Positions 11,259 through 20,058 of a stretch of DNA of 64,000 nt are shown one piece after another. The stretch is from Pseudoalteromonas luteoviolacea (GTDB lineage: Bacteria > Pseudomonadota > Gammaproteobacteria > Enterobacterales > Alteromonadaceae), in NCBI RefSeq assembly GCF_000814765.1, contig NZ_JWIC01000004.1, forward strand, positions 186,001 to 250,000. The letters are read 5' to 3'. How positions within the stretch are numbered: position 1 is the stretch's first letter; every line of letters starts with the position of its first letter. The notes under the pieces are model-generated. The model had not been told where the DNA came from, did no database searches, and saw only the letters and a program-made list of their open reading frames with translations. The position numbers and the translations under genes are program-made.

Positions 11259-12515
11259 ATGTTTGATATTATGGAGCAACACGGCGAAGAAGCCGTAATT
11301 AAAGTAATTGGTGTTGGCGGCGGCGGCGGTAATGCTGTTGAGCACATGGTAAAGCAAGAAATAGAAGGTGTACGCTTCATCGTTGCAAATACCGACGCAC
11401 AGGCACTGAGAAAGTCATCTGCAGATGTAACAGTACAATTAGGTACGCAAATTACACAAGGCTTAGGTGCTGGCGCTAACCCTGAAGTGGGTAAAAATGC
11501 GGCTGAAGAAGATGTCGAAACCATCAAGGCAAGTCTTGAGGGAGCTGACATGGTGTTTATCGCTGCTGGTATGGGGGGCGGTACAGGCACTGGTGCAGCA
11601 CCAGTGGTTGCACGTGTGGCGAAAGAACTTGGCATTTTGACGGTTGCAGTTGTTACACGTCCATTTGATTTGGAAGGTAAAAAGCGCATGGCAGCGGCTG
11701 ACCATGGCATTGGTGAACTGTCTGAAATTGTAGATTCGCTTATTACAATTCCTAACAACAAGTTACTGAAAGTACTTGGCAAAGGGACTACATTATTAGA
11801 CGCGTTTGCAAAAGCAAATGATGTATTGTACGGCGCTGTTCAAGGTATCGCAGAATTAATAACGCGTTCAGGTTTGATTAATGTCGACTTTGCTGATGTA
11901 AGAACTGTGATGTCAGCGATGGGCACAGCGATGATGGGGACTGCCGCAGCGTCAGGTCCTGATAGAGCGCAAGAGGCGGCAGAAGCTGCAATTTCAAGTC
12001 CGTTACTTGAAGACGTTGATCTGACAGGTGCAAAAGGCATTCTTGTTAACATTACTGCGGGTATGGATATCACCATCGAAGAATTTGAAGTGGTTGGTAA
12101 TCATGTAAAAGCATTGGCGTCTGAAAATGCGACGGTTGTAGTCGGTGCAGTGATTGACCCAGAAATGAGTGATGAGTTGAGAGTGACTGTTGTCGCGACG
12201 GGATTAGGGGGCGATCGTAAGCCTCAATTCGGTATCGTAGATAAAGGCATTCAAGGGCTTTCTGGTCAAGCTGCAACAGGTACACATGGGCCAAGTCATA
12301 CTAACGACGACTTTGTTCCAAGCTTTGGTGGCGCAGGTAACAAGCCTGTTGAAGCGCAGCCAAGCAGCGATACTGGTGCTGGATTTAATGCTGAAACCAA
12401 TACAACATCAGTAAAAGAAGCGATAAAGACGACTGAACAATCAAAAGAGTCTGGTGAGAAAGAGAAAGGTGATTATTTCGACATTCCAGCATTTTTGAGA
12501 AAACAGTCAGATTAG
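11259..12515 (+). CDS. ftsZ: FtsZ, tubulin-like division GTPase
   Basis: Polymerising GTPase that forms the division ring. 418 residues from the ATG at 11259. This ATG is preferred over the in-frame GTG six bases earlier because GGAGAG (11248-11253) is ideally spaced and the protein then begins MFDIMEQ, like its relatives. The GTP loop GGGTGTG is at 106-112, the T7 loop region NVDFADV follows, and a variable linker leads to the C-terminal peptide [12 protein letters not shown] that binds FtsA and ZipA. It is followed by a 77-base gap holding the lpxC promoter. Confidence 0.98.
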   Translation: MFDIMEQHGEEAVIKVIGVGGGGGNAVEHMVKQEIEGVRFIVANTDAQALRKSSADVTVQLGTQITQGLGAGANPEVGKNAAEEDVETIKASLEGADMVFIAAGMGGGTGTGAAPVVARVAKELGILTVAVVTRPFDLEGKKRMAAADHGIGELSEIVDSLITIPNNKLLKVLGKGTTLLDAFAKANDVLYGAVQGIAELITRSGLINVDFADVRTVMSAMGTAMMGTAAASGPDRAQEAAEAAISSPLLEDVDLTGAKGILVNITAGMDITIEEFEVVGNHVKALASENATVVVGAVIDPEMSDELRVTVVATGLGGDRKPQFGIVDKGIQGLSGQAATGTHGPSHTNDDFVPSFGGAGNKPVEAQPSSDTGAGFNAETNTTSVKEAIKTTEQSKESGEKEKGDYFDIPAFLRKQSD

Positions 12516-12531
12516 GATAAATAATGACCGA

Positions 12532-12560
12532 TTGGCAAGGGGTGTTAAATATGATACACT
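12532..12560 (+). promoter_or_regulatory. lpxC promoter (sigma70, extended -10)
   Basis: TTGGCA at 12532-12537, a 17-base spacer and TACACT at 12555-12560 preceded by TG at 12552-12553. It lies between the ftsZ stop and the lpxC start, giving a short leader of roughly 25 bases. The match is read from sequence; activity is inferred. Confidence 0.65.
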
Positions 12561-12592
12561 CCGCGGTCTATTAACTTAAAGTGGGCGAATAT

Positions 12593-13516
12593 ATGATTAA
12601 ACAACGTACAATTGCTGAAGTTGTTAAAGCCACAGGTGTAGGTTTACACAAAGGTGAAAAGGTCACGATCACTCTCCGACCTGCGAGCGCAAATACAGGT
12701 GTTGTATTTCGTCGCGTAGATCTAGACCCTGTTGTCGATTTTGAGACGACCCCTGAAGCTGTGGGTGATACGCAATTATGTACTTGTTTAACGAACAAAG
12801 ACGGTGTTCGCCTTTCTACAACTGAGCATTTAATTGCCGCAGTTGCAGCTTTAGGTATTGATAACTTGATTGTAGAACTCGACAGTGCAGAAGTGCCAAT
12901 TATGGATGGTAGTGCATTACCATTTATTTATCTGTTGCAAAAAGGCGGCATTGCCGAGTTAAATGCTGCTAAGCGCTTCATTCGCATCAAAGAAGCTGTT
13001 CGTGTTGAAGATGGTGATAAATGGGCAGAGATTGAGCCTTATGATGGGTTTCATATCGACTTTGAAATCGCTTTTGATCACCCGGCTATCAACGCGAGTC
13101 GTCAGCGTATTGGTTTGGATATCACAGCACAAAGCTTCACTGAAGAGATAAGTCGTGCGCGTACTTTTGGTTTTATGAAAGACATTGAATATATGCATGC
13201 TAATAACCTTGCGTTGGGTGGTAGCATGGATAACGCAGTTGTGCTGGATGATTTTAAAGTACTCAATCCGAATGGCCTACGTTATAAAGATGAGTTTGTT
13301 AAGCACAAGATCTTAGACTGTGTTGGCGACTTGTTTATGACGGGGCATAATATTCTCGGTAAAGTGACTTGTTATAAATCAGGTCACGGCTTAAACAATA
13401 AACTACTGCGCGAAGTGATGGCCAATGAGCAAGCGTGGGAGTGGGTAACCTTTGATGAACCGGTGACAATGCCAGCTCCTGGGCTGGAAGCCGGTCAACA
13501 AGTTACCGCCGGATAA
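12593..13516 (+). CDS. lpxC: LpxC, UDP-3-O-acyl-GlcNAc deacetylase
   Basis: Zinc enzyme of the committed step of lipid A synthesis, cytoplasmic. 307 residues from the ATG at 12593, giving the family N terminus MIKQRT; a GTG four codons upstream is rejected on that basis. The zinc ligands H79, H238 and D242 and the catalytic D246 fall at the same positions as in the E. coli enzyme. It has its own promoter (12532-12560) and a strong terminator, so it can be set apart from ftsZ. Confidence 0.98.
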   Translation: MIKQRTIAEVVKATGVGLHKGEKVTITLRPASANTGVVFRRVDLDPVVDFETTPEAVGDTQLCTCLTNKDGVRLSTTEHLIAAVAALGIDNLIVELDSAEVPIMDGSALPFIYLLQKGGIAELNAAKRFIRIKEAVRVEDGDKWAEIEPYDGFHIDFEIAFDHPAINASRQRIGLDITAQSFTEEISRARTFGFMKDIEYMHANNLALGGSMDNAVVLDDFKVLNPNGLRYKDEFVKHKILDCVGDLFMTGHNILGKVTCYKSGHGLNNKLLREVMANEQAWEWVTFDEPVTMPAPGLEAGQQVTAG

Positions 13517-13517
13517 G

Positions 13518-13544
13518 AAATGACGCGAAAGCGTCATTTTTTTT
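13518..13544 (+). terminator. Intrinsic terminator after lpxC
   Basis: Perfect 9-base stem (AAATGACGC/GCGTCATTT) with a GAAA loop followed by a T run to 13544, two bases after the lpxC stop. It separates lpxC from the convergent dciA gene. Confidence 0.92.
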
Positions 13545-13565
13545 GCCTGTTTTATGATTAAAAGC

Positions 13566-14039
13566 TTATTTCTTTGCGTGTTGGGCGAGCTTTAATAATC
13601 TTTCTTTGAGCCCTTCAGGGGCCGATTCGGCTAACATGGTGAGTTGCTCTGCTGTGGACTCACTGAGTTTATGTTGTTTTGCCGGTTTGTTCTGAGAGTT
13701 GGCTGGGCGCTGTGCTAACCGTTGCTGGGCCTCTGGGTTTGTGGTTATTTTGACTTGGCTACAATCGTGAAAGCCTGATTGTCTAAATTCAGACAGTATT
13801 TCCATTTTTAGATAACCAAGGCGAGTTGCTAATGTAGCAGAGGCGGCTTCAATACACAGCGTGCCTTGATGATAATTGGAAACCCGGCATTTTTTACTTA
13901 AAATAGGGCCTAACGCTTTATTTAAAGGAGCTTGTAAGGCTGCAATATCTTGTGCCTTCTCGACATAGTTGGAGAGTTTATTAGACCACTTTGGAGCCAG
14001 CTCTGAGAGTGATTTAGGATCAAATCTATTTTTTGCCAT
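13566..14039 (-). CDS. dciA: DciA, DUF721-family DnaB helicase loader/operator
   Basis: 157 residues, minus strand, convergent with lpxC. The N-terminal half (about 10-95) has the DUF721 pattern, with a basic start, the LNKALGPILSKKCRV segment and a GTLCIEAASATLATRL beta-helix stretch. The C-terminal half is basic, Q/K-rich and probably disordered. DciA works with the replicative helicase in bacteria that lack DnaC; the position between lpxC and secA is typical of such gammaproteobacteria. A GAAGG ribosome site lies seven bases before the ATG. Function is from family knowledge. Confidence 0.85.
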   Translation of the reverse strand: MAKNRFDPKSLSELAPKWSNKLSNYVEKAQDIAALQAPLNKALGPILSKKCRVSNYHQGTLCIEAASATLATRLGYLKMEILSEFRQSGFHDCSQVKITTNPEAQQRLAQRPANSQNKPAKQHKLSESTAEQLTMLAESAPEGLKERLLKLAQHAKK

Positions 14040-14476
14040 GCCGCACCTTCATCAATGGCGTTCTATCACTATTTATATTCTACCTTATTTTTGGTATTTG
14101 GTATCGTTAGGGACTGTTAAAAACAAGCTGAATACCTAAAGGTAAAATCTCCTTCTTTTATCGCACTTGAAGTTTTGGATAGTTATCCCCATATCTGCAT
14201 AATTACCAAACAATACCGTCATATCCTATGGGTAATATTTAAGTGATCATATGCGTTATTGCGTGTATTCTTGAAACGCCTTGGCAACAGATATGTTATT
14301 AAATGGGAACAGTTTTCGCTTAGGTGGTTTGCAGATGCGCATAGTCTGGTATGATAGGTATAAAATTAACTCGGCACACAGCACAAACACGACTTTGTCG
14401 CCAACAGGACTTAGTAAGCCTTTTGGGTATACGCGAATGCACGGGCTTACAAACATAAGATTGAAATGGTTTAAAC
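14040..14476. other. 437-base intergenic region between dciA and secA
   Basis: Divergent promoter region. No convincing gene: the longest plus-strand reading frame (TTG at 14281 to 14487) begins upstream of the candidate secA promoter and resembles nothing known. No SecM-type arrest peptide is visible. It carries a candidate promoter (14328-14355) and a small CGAC-TTT-GTCG hairpin near 14392. Confidence 0.6.
14328..14355 (+). promoter_or_regulatory. Candidate secA promoter
   Basis: TTTGCA at 14328-14333, a 16-base spacer and TATGAT at 14350-14355 preceded by TG at 14347-14348 (extended -10). This would start the transcript near 14362, leaving a leader of about 115 bases before secA. No other candidate in the gap is as good. 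Confidence 0.5.
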
Positions 14477-17185
14477 ATGATAACTAAAATTTTTACCAAG
14501 ATTTTTGGTAGCCGTAACGACCGGATGATCAAAAATTTACGCAAAACGGTCGCTTTAGTTAATGCTTTAGAAGAGCAGTATAGCAAGCTATCTGATGAAG
14601 AACTAAAAGCAAAAACAGCAGAGTTTAGACAAAGATTTGAGCAAGGAACCAGCTTAGACGAATTACTTCCTGAAGCATTCGCTACAGTTCGTGAGGCCTC
14701 AAAACGCGTCTTTGAAATGCGTCATTTTGACGTGCAAATGATTGGTGGTATGGTGCTGCATCAAGGCCGTATTTCTGAGATGCGTACGGGTGAGGGTAAA
14801 ACGCTTACCGCTACGTTACCTGCTTACCTAAATGGTATAACAGGTAAAGGTGTTCATGTTATCACCGTCAATGATTATTTGGCTAAACGTGATGCTGAAA
14901 ACAACCGCCCATTGTTCGAATTTTTAGGTTTGAGTGTTGGTTGTAATATACCAGGCATGATGCCTGCACAGAAGAAAGAAGCGTACGCGGCAGATATTAC
15001 ATACGGTACAAACAATGAGTTTGGCTTCGATTATCTTCGTGACAACATGGCGTTTAGTATTGAAGAACGCGTTCAACGCCCTTTGCATTACGCGGTTGTG
15101 GATGAAGTCGACTCAATCTTAATTGATGAAGCTAGAACGCCATTAATTATTTCTGGTCCAGCTGAAGATAGCTCAGAGCTATACACACAAATCAACAAAA
15201 TCGTTCCTGAGCTCGTTCAACAAGAAAAAGAAGATGAAGAAGGTGTTGAGGGCGACGGTGATTACACGATCGATGAAAAATCAAAACAAGCACACCTGAC
15301 AGAACGTGGCCAAGTCAATGTTGAAGAGTTACTTATCAAGCATGGTTTGATCGAAGAGGATGACTCTTTATATTCAGCGGGCAACATTACCCTGCTGAGC
15401 CATGTTTACGCAGCACTTCGTGCGCACAAGTTGTACCAAAAAGATGTTGACTATGTTGTAAAAGATAACGAAGTCATCATCGTTGATGAACACACTGGTC
15501 GTACTATGGAAGGGCGCCGTTGGTCTGAAGGCTTACACCAAGCAGTTGAAGCAAAAGAAGGTGTGCGTATTCAAAATGAAAACCAGACGTTGGCTTCAAT
15601 TACGTTCCAGAATTACTTCCGTCTCTATGAAAAACTGTCAGGCATGACAGGAACAGCAGATACAGAAGCATTTGAGTTCCAGTCTATTTATGGCCTTGAT
15701 ACGGTTGTTATTCCGACCAATAAACCAATGATCCGTGATGACCGTGCAGACTTGGTGTACTTAACACAAGAAGAAAAGTTTGAAGCAATTTTAACTGACA
15801 TTAGAGATTGTCAAAAGCGCGGACAACCTGTGCTTGTCGGTACTATTTCAATTGAAAGCTCTGAGTATTTATCTCACTTCCTGCGCAAAGAGAAAATTGA
15901 GCACAATGTCCTAAATGCTAAATTCCACGCGCAAGAAGCGGATATTATTGCTGATGCAGGTTTGCCTGGTAATGTGACGATTGCAACGAATATGGCGGGT
16001 CGTGGTACGGATATCATGTTAGGTGGTAACTGGCAGAATGATATTTCTAAGCTTGATAACCCGACAGAAGAGCAAATTGAGCAAGCGAAAGCGAAGTGGA
16101 AAGAGCTTCATGACAAAGTACTTGAGGCTGGCGGCTTACATATCATCGGTACAGAGCGACATGAATCGCGTCGTATAGATAACCAATTACGTGGTCGTTC
16201 TGGTCGTCAAGGTGATGCCGGTTCGAGTCGCTTCTACTTATCAATGGACGATGCATTGATGCGTATTTTCGCAGGCGAGCGTATGACAGCGATGATGCGC
16301 AAACTTGGCATGCAACGTGGCGAAGCAATTGAACACCCTTGGGTGAACCGTGCAATTGAAAATGCCCAGCGCAAGGTGGAAGCTCGTAACTTCGATATTC
16401 GTAAACAACTTCTTGAGTATGATGATGTTGCAAGTGATCAACGTCGCGTCGTGTATGAGCAGCGTAATGAGTTGCTTGAAGAAGGTGATATCTCAGAAAC
16501 AGTCAATGCGATCCGCAGTGATGTACTCAACAGTACAATTGATCGCTTTATTCCACCACAAAGCTTGGCAGAGATGTGGGATATTCCAGGTTTAGAAGAA
16601 CGCCTGAAAGCAGACTTATTGCTAGAGCTACCAATCGCGAAATGGCTTGAAGAAGATAGTAAGCTGTATGAAGAGTCCTTAAGAGAGCGTATCGTTGAGG
16701 AAGCTGAGAAAGCATATAAGCAAAAAGAAGAGCAAGTAGGTGTAGACGTACTTCGTCACTTCGAAAAAGCAGTTATGTTACAAAGCCTTGATCAGCATTG
16801 GAAAGATCATTTGGCTGCCATGGATCACCTACGCCAAGGTATTCATTTACGTGGTTATGCACAGAAGAATCCGAAGCAAGAGTACAAGCGTGAGTCATTT
16901 GAATTGTTCTCAAATATGCTTGAAACATTGAAGGTTGATGTAGTCGGTGTGCTGAGCAAAGTGCAGGTACGTGCGGAAGAAGATGTTGAAAAAGTTGAAG
17001 AGCAGCATCGTCGCAGTGAGCAAATGCCAAGACAATATCAACATGAAGAAGCTGAAACGGTGGGGGGGGAAGCGCCTCAAGGTGCCGCAATTGCAGCTCG
17101 TGCTGAGCCTAAGGTGGGTCGTAATGAACCTTGTCCTTGTGGTTCAGGTAAAAAATACAAGCAGTGCTGTGGTAAGTTAAGCTAA
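14477..17185 (+). CDS. secA: SecA, preprotein translocase ATPase
   Basis: Motor ATPase that drives secretory proteins through SecYEG. 902 residues, normal length. Walker A GEGKT is at 105-109, the DEAD-like DEVD box at 209-212, and the helicase half carries GRGTD and [11 protein letters not shown]. The C terminus holds the zinc finger C886-C888-C897-C898 that contacts SecB and lipids. The Shine-Dalgarno match before the ATG is weak, which may allow translational control. It is followed by a terminator. Confidence 0.98.
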   Translation: MITKIFTKIFGSRNDRMIKNLRKTVALVNALEEQYSKLSDEELKAKTAEFRQRFEQGTSLDELLPEAFATVREASKRVFEMRHFDVQMIGGMVLHQGRISEMRTGEGKTLTATLPAYLNGITGKGVHVITVNDYLAKRDAENNRPLFEFLGLSVGCNIPGMMPAQKKEAYAADITYGTNNEFGFDYLRDNMAFSIEERVQRPLHYAVVDEVDSILIDEARTPLIISGPAEDSSELYTQINKIVPELVQQEKEDEEGVEGDGDYTIDEKSKQAHLTERGQVNVEELLIKHGLIEEDDSLYSAGNITLLSHVYAALRAHKLYQKDVDYVVKDNEVIIVDEHTGRTMEGRRWSEGLHQAVEAKEGVRIQNENQTLASITFQNYFRLYEKLSGMTGTADTEAFEFQSIYGLDTVVIPTNKPMIRDDRADLVYLTQEEKFEAILTDIRDCQKRGQPVLVGTISIESSEYLSHFLRKEKIEHNVLNAKFHAQEADIIADAGLPGNVTIATNMAGRGTDIMLGGNWQNDISKLDNPTEEQIEQAKAKWKELHDKVLEAGGLHIIGTERHESRRIDNQLRGRSGRQGDAGSSRFYLSMDDALMRIFAGERMTAMMRKLGMQRGEAIEHPWVNRAIENAQRKVEARNFDIRKQLLEYDDVASDQRRVVYEQRNELLEEGDISETVNAIRSDVLNSTIDRFIPPQSLAEMWDIPGLEERLKADLLLELPIAKWLEEDSKLYEESLRERIVEEAEKAYKQKEEQVGVDVLRHFEKAVMLQSLDQHWKDHLAAMDHLRQGIHLRGYAQKNPKQEYKRESFELFSNMLETLKVDVVGVLSKVQVRAEEDVEKVEEQHRRSEQMPRQYQHEEAETVGGEAPQGAAIAARAEPKVGRNEPCPCGSGKKYKQCCGKLS

Positions 17186-17205
17186 GCAGTCACGCTATTT
17201 AATGT

Positions 17206-17231
17206 AAAAGCGACCTTTGGTCGCTTTTTTT
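17206..17231 (+). terminator. Intrinsic terminator after secA
   Basis: Ten-base stem (AAAAGCGACC/GGTCGCTTTT) with a TTT loop and a T run. It lies only eight bases before the first mutT start codon, so mutT translation depends on read-through or on a start within this area. Confidence 0.85.
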
Positions 17232-17238
17232 ATGAGAT

Positions 17239-17640
17239 ATGATGATGAATAAAAAAGTGGTTAATGTGGCGGTTGGTGTCATTGTTAAAGAAGATCAATA
17301 TTTTGTCTGCAAACGCAGTGATGAACAGCACCAAGGTGGGCTTTGGGAATTCCCTGGCGGTAAAGTTGAAAAAAATGAAAGTGTAGAGCAAGCGCTTGTT
17401 AGGGAGCTTGCTGAAGAGATAGGGATTGAGGTGAAAAGCTCGTCACATTTGCTGACCGTTGAACATGATTATGGAGATAAAGCCGTTCGTTTAGTCGTGC
17501 ATACGGTTGCGGACTTTACGGGTGAAGCGAGGGGTCTTGAAGGACAACCATCTCAATGGGTTGATCTTGAAAAACTACAAGCGCTGGCATTTCCGTCAGC
17601 AAATGTGGCAATTATTGAAGCTTTATCAACTAAAAAATAA
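17239..17640 (+). CDS. mutT: MutT-type Nudix hydrolase (8-oxo-dGTP diphosphatase)
   Basis: Nucleotide-pool sanitiser that hydrolyses 8-oxo-dGTP. 133 residues from the first of three consecutive ATG codons (17239, 17242, 17245); which one is used cannot be decided. The Nudix box is complete: the segment from GGKVEKNE to RELAEEIGI fits GX5EX7REUXEEXGU. WEFPGGK just before it is typical of MutT. The place directly after secA is conserved in E. coli and many relatives. Confidence 0.92.
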   Translation: MMMNKKVVNVAVGVIVKEDQYFVCKRSDEQHQGGLWEFPGGKVEKNESVEQALVRELAEEIGIEVKSSSHLLTVEHDYGDKAVRLVVHTVADFTGEARGLEGQPSQWVDLEKLQALAFPSANVAIIEALSTKK

Positions 17641-17670
17641 GCCGTTACAATTGAGTGTGACCTCGAGGAT

Positions 17671-17698
17671 TTGAATCTAATGTGCTGCGAGGTATTAT
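17671..17698 (+). promoter_or_regulatory. Candidate promoter of the M13 peptidase gene
   Basis: TTGAAT at 17671-17676, a 16-base spacer and TATTAT at 17693-17698. An inverted repeat, ACCTCG (17660-17665) and CGAGGT (17688-17693), brackets the -35 element and spacer and could be an operator. Confidence 0.45.
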
Positions 17699-17728
17699 TC
17701 ATATATGTATCTAAAGGAGCCAGCATTT

Positions 17729-19792
17729 ATGCGTAAAAAATTCGCAGCAATTAGTGTAGCGATGGCACTTGGCCTCGTTGGCTGTAGTGAGCAGCCACAA
17801 ACTCAACCAGCAGCTGAAATTGTGCAGCAACAGACACTGAGTTCAGGTATTGAACTTGCTAACATAGACTCGTCAATTCGACCTCAAGACGACTTTTATC
17901 GTCATGTCAACGGCAAATGGTTAGCGCGTACAGAGATTCCCGCCGACAAATCAAATTATGGTTCTTTTACTGAGCTTAATGAGAAGTCTCAAGCTGCATT
18001 AAAAGTGATTTTAGAAAGTGCGGCACAAGACGCGTCAGCTACCCCAGGCAGCGATGAATATAAACTCGGGGCATTTTACAAAAGTTACACAGATGAGCTC
18101 GCAAGAGAAGAAATTGGTGTAGCAGCGTTGGATGAGTACTTATCACCCATTAAAGCACTCACGAAAAAATCTCAACTACCATCGCTTATTGCCAAATTAC
18201 AGTTGCAAGGGGGCACTACCCCTTTTTCTTGGTATGTGTACAACGATGCCAAAAATTCAACCGTAAATGCAATGTACTTGTATCAATCTGGTTTAGGATT
18301 ACCAGATCGTGATTTTTATCTTAAAGACACTGAGAAGTTCAATAATAATCGAGCTGCTTATCAAACGTATATTACCAATATGCTGTTTGAGTTTGGCTTC
18401 GATGAAAAAGGTGCTGAGCAAGCAGCGACAGATATTCTTGCCTTAGAAACTGAGATTGCCAAGGCACAGTGGACGCGTGTAGATAGTCGAGATGCTTCGA
18501 AAACTTACAATAAGCTGACAATAGATGAACTGAATGAGCAGATGGGGGAGTTTGATGTCACAGCGTATTTCAACACGTTAGGCGTTAAAACCGATAAGGT
18601 CATTGTGTCACAGCCATCTTATTTTACTCAGCTGTCAAATATCGTGAATAACACAGACATTGCAGTATGGCGCGCTTACTTAACTTTTCATTTTGCCAGC
18701 AATTATGCAGAACTACTTGAGCGTAAAATAGTTGACTTACGCTTTGGTTTTTACGGCAAAACTTTAAGAGGGTTAGAAGCGCAGTCCCCAATGTGGAAAA
18801 AGGCCGCAGATGCAAGTAATGATGTTTTGGGTGAGTTGTTAGGCAAAATTTATGTCAAAGAGCATTTCCCACCAGAAGCCAAAGCGCGTATGCAAGACAT
18901 GGTAGATAATTTGATCCTTGGTTTTGATAAATCTATCGATGGTTTAGAATGGATGAGCGCACAAACGAAAGCGGCGGCAAAAGCGAAGTTGGCAAAGTTC
19001 ACACCTAAAATTGGTTACCCAGATAAGTGGCGTGATTACTCAGGGTTAGAAATTAGTGCTGATGATCTGGTGGGGAATTATGTGCGTTATAACGAGTGGT
19101 CATATCGTGCGATGATCGACGATTTGGGTAAACCAGTAGATCGATCAAGGTGGTATATGACGCCACAAACGGTCAATGCGTATTATAATCCGGTTAATAA
19201 TGAAATTGTCTTTCCCGCTGCGATTTTACAACCACCATTCTTTAATTTAGAAGCCGATGACGCCGTGAACTATGGTGCTATAGGTGCGGTAATAGGGCAT
19301 GAAATAGGTCATGGGTTTGATGACCAAGGTGCTAAATACGATGGGGATGGTAATTTAAGAAATTGGTGGACCGAGAGCGACTTATCTCAGTTCGAAGCAC
19401 GTGGAAAGCAGCTGATCAATCAGTTTAATGGCTTCAAGCCATTTGACGATGTGCATGTGAATGGTGAGCTCACCCTAGGTGAAAACATTGGCGATCTAGG
19501 CGGTTTAACTGTGGCTTATCAAGCCTATAAGTTATCACTCGATGGCAAAGAAGCGCCTGTTATAGATGGTTACACAGGCTCACAGCGTTTCTTTATGGGC
19601 TGGGGGCAAATTTGGCGTCGAGAGTATCGAGAAGAAGAATTACGAAATCGTTTGATGACGGACTCTCATTCACCAAGTGAATATCGTGTTATTGGTATTT
19701 TATCGAATATGCCACAGTTCCATGAGGCATTTGATGTGCAAGAAGGCGATGGTATGTATAAAAAGCCTGAAGAACGAGTGAAAATCTGGTAA
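17729..19792 (+). CDS. M13-family zinc metallopeptidase, lipoprotein (PepO/neprilysin type)
   Basis: 687 residues from the ATG at 17729, chosen over an upstream in-frame ATG because AAAGGAG (17713-17719) is correctly spaced and the protein then begins with a lipoprotein signal (MRKKFAAISVAM...LVGC, Cys19). The M13 N-terminal domain is followed by the catalytic domain: HEIGH (H524, E525, H528) and ENIGD (E585, D589) give the zinc site. Such enzymes cut short peptides in the periplasm or outer membrane. Single gene, candidate promoter upstream and terminator downstream. The physiological substrate is unknown. Confidence 0.93.
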   Translation: MRKKFAAISVAMALGLVGCSEQPQTQPAAEIVQQQTLSSGIELANIDSSIRPQDDFYRHVNGKWLARTEIPADKSNYGSFTELNEKSQAALKVILESAAQDASATPGSDEYKLGAFYKSYTDELAREEIGVAALDEYLSPIKALTKKSQLPSLIAKLQLQGGTTPFSWYVYNDAKNSTVNAMYLYQSGLGLPDRDFYLKDTEKFNNNRAAYQTYITNMLFEFGFDEKGAEQAATDILALETEIAKAQWTRVDSRDASKTYNKLTIDELNEQMGEFDVTAYFNTLGVKTDKVIVSQPSYFTQLSNIVNNTDIAVWRAYLTFHFASNYAELLERKIVDLRFGFYGKTLRGLEAQSPMWKKAADASNDVLGELLGKIYVKEHFPPEAKARMQDMVDNLILGFDKSIDGLEWMSAQTKAAAKAKLAKFTPKIGYPDKWRDYSGLEISADDLVGNYVRYNEWSYRAMIDDLGKPVDRSRWYMTPQTVNAYYNPVNNEIVFPAAILQPPFFNLEADDAVNYGAIGAVIGHEIGHGFDDQGAKYDGDGNLRNWWTESDLSQFEARGKQLINQFNGFKPFDDVHVNGELTLGENIGDLGGLTVAYQAYKLSLDGKEAPVIDGYTGSQRFFMGWGQIWRREYREEELRNRLMTDSHSPSEYRVIGILSNMPQFHEAFDVQEGDGMYKKPEERVKIW

Positions 19793-19807
19793 CGAGCATA
19801 TATGTAT

Positions 19808-19845
19808 AAAAACCCGCTTTGAGTTAACCTTGAGCGGGTTTTTTT
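19808..19845 (+). terminator. Intrinsic terminator after the M13 peptidase gene
   Basis: Stem AACCCGCT/AGCGGGTT with a 14-base loop, preceded by an A run and followed by T7. Confidence 0.88.
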
Positions 19846-19872
19846 GTGGAATAAACGGGCTTTTTTAAAATT

Positions 19873-19886
19873 TGATAGCGCTGTCA
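19873..19886 (+). promoter_or_regulatory. LacI-type operator upstream of the hexosaminidase gene (NagR-like)
   Basis: TGATAGCGCTGTCA differs in one base from the perfect palindrome TGACAGCGCTGTCA, whose centre is CG as in LacI-family operators. A second copy stands before nagP (22763-22776). Shewanella and relatives control N-acetylglucosamine genes with the LacI-family NagR; the assignment here is inference from the gene context. Confidence 0.65.
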
Positions 19887-19981
19887 TTTTTTCTTCTATA
19901 TGATGAAAAGCTAACAATAAGTTGGTTAGTGCTATTAATTTGGGCCACATATTTCCTCTCGTTGCGCAATATCATAAATCG

Positions 19982-19987
19982 TATAAT
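19982..19987 (+). promoter_or_regulatory. Candidate -10 element for the hexosaminidase gene
   Basis: A consensus TATAAT stands 71 bases before the start codon. The nearest -35-like sequence, TTGCGC at 19962, is only 14 bases away, so the full promoter is not certain. Confidence 0.35.
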
Positions 19988-20058
19988 TCAGAATGCGTAA
20001 CGCTTGGGGAGAGCTTTTGCTAAAATGTGGTTTCAAGGAATAGCCTTTAGGAGCTAAT

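Noticed and set aside
11234..11782. 182-codon minus-strand frame opposite ftsZ
   Set aside because: It lies wholly antisense to the highly conserved FtsZ GTPase domain, has a low-complexity Ala/Ser/Pro composition and no ribosome site; a by-product of codon bias.
14281..14487. 68-codon frame overlapping the secA start, possible secretion-monitor peptide
   Set aside because: It starts with TTG upstream of the candidate secA promoter, lacks a signal sequence and a SecM-like arrest motif, and has no ribosome site.
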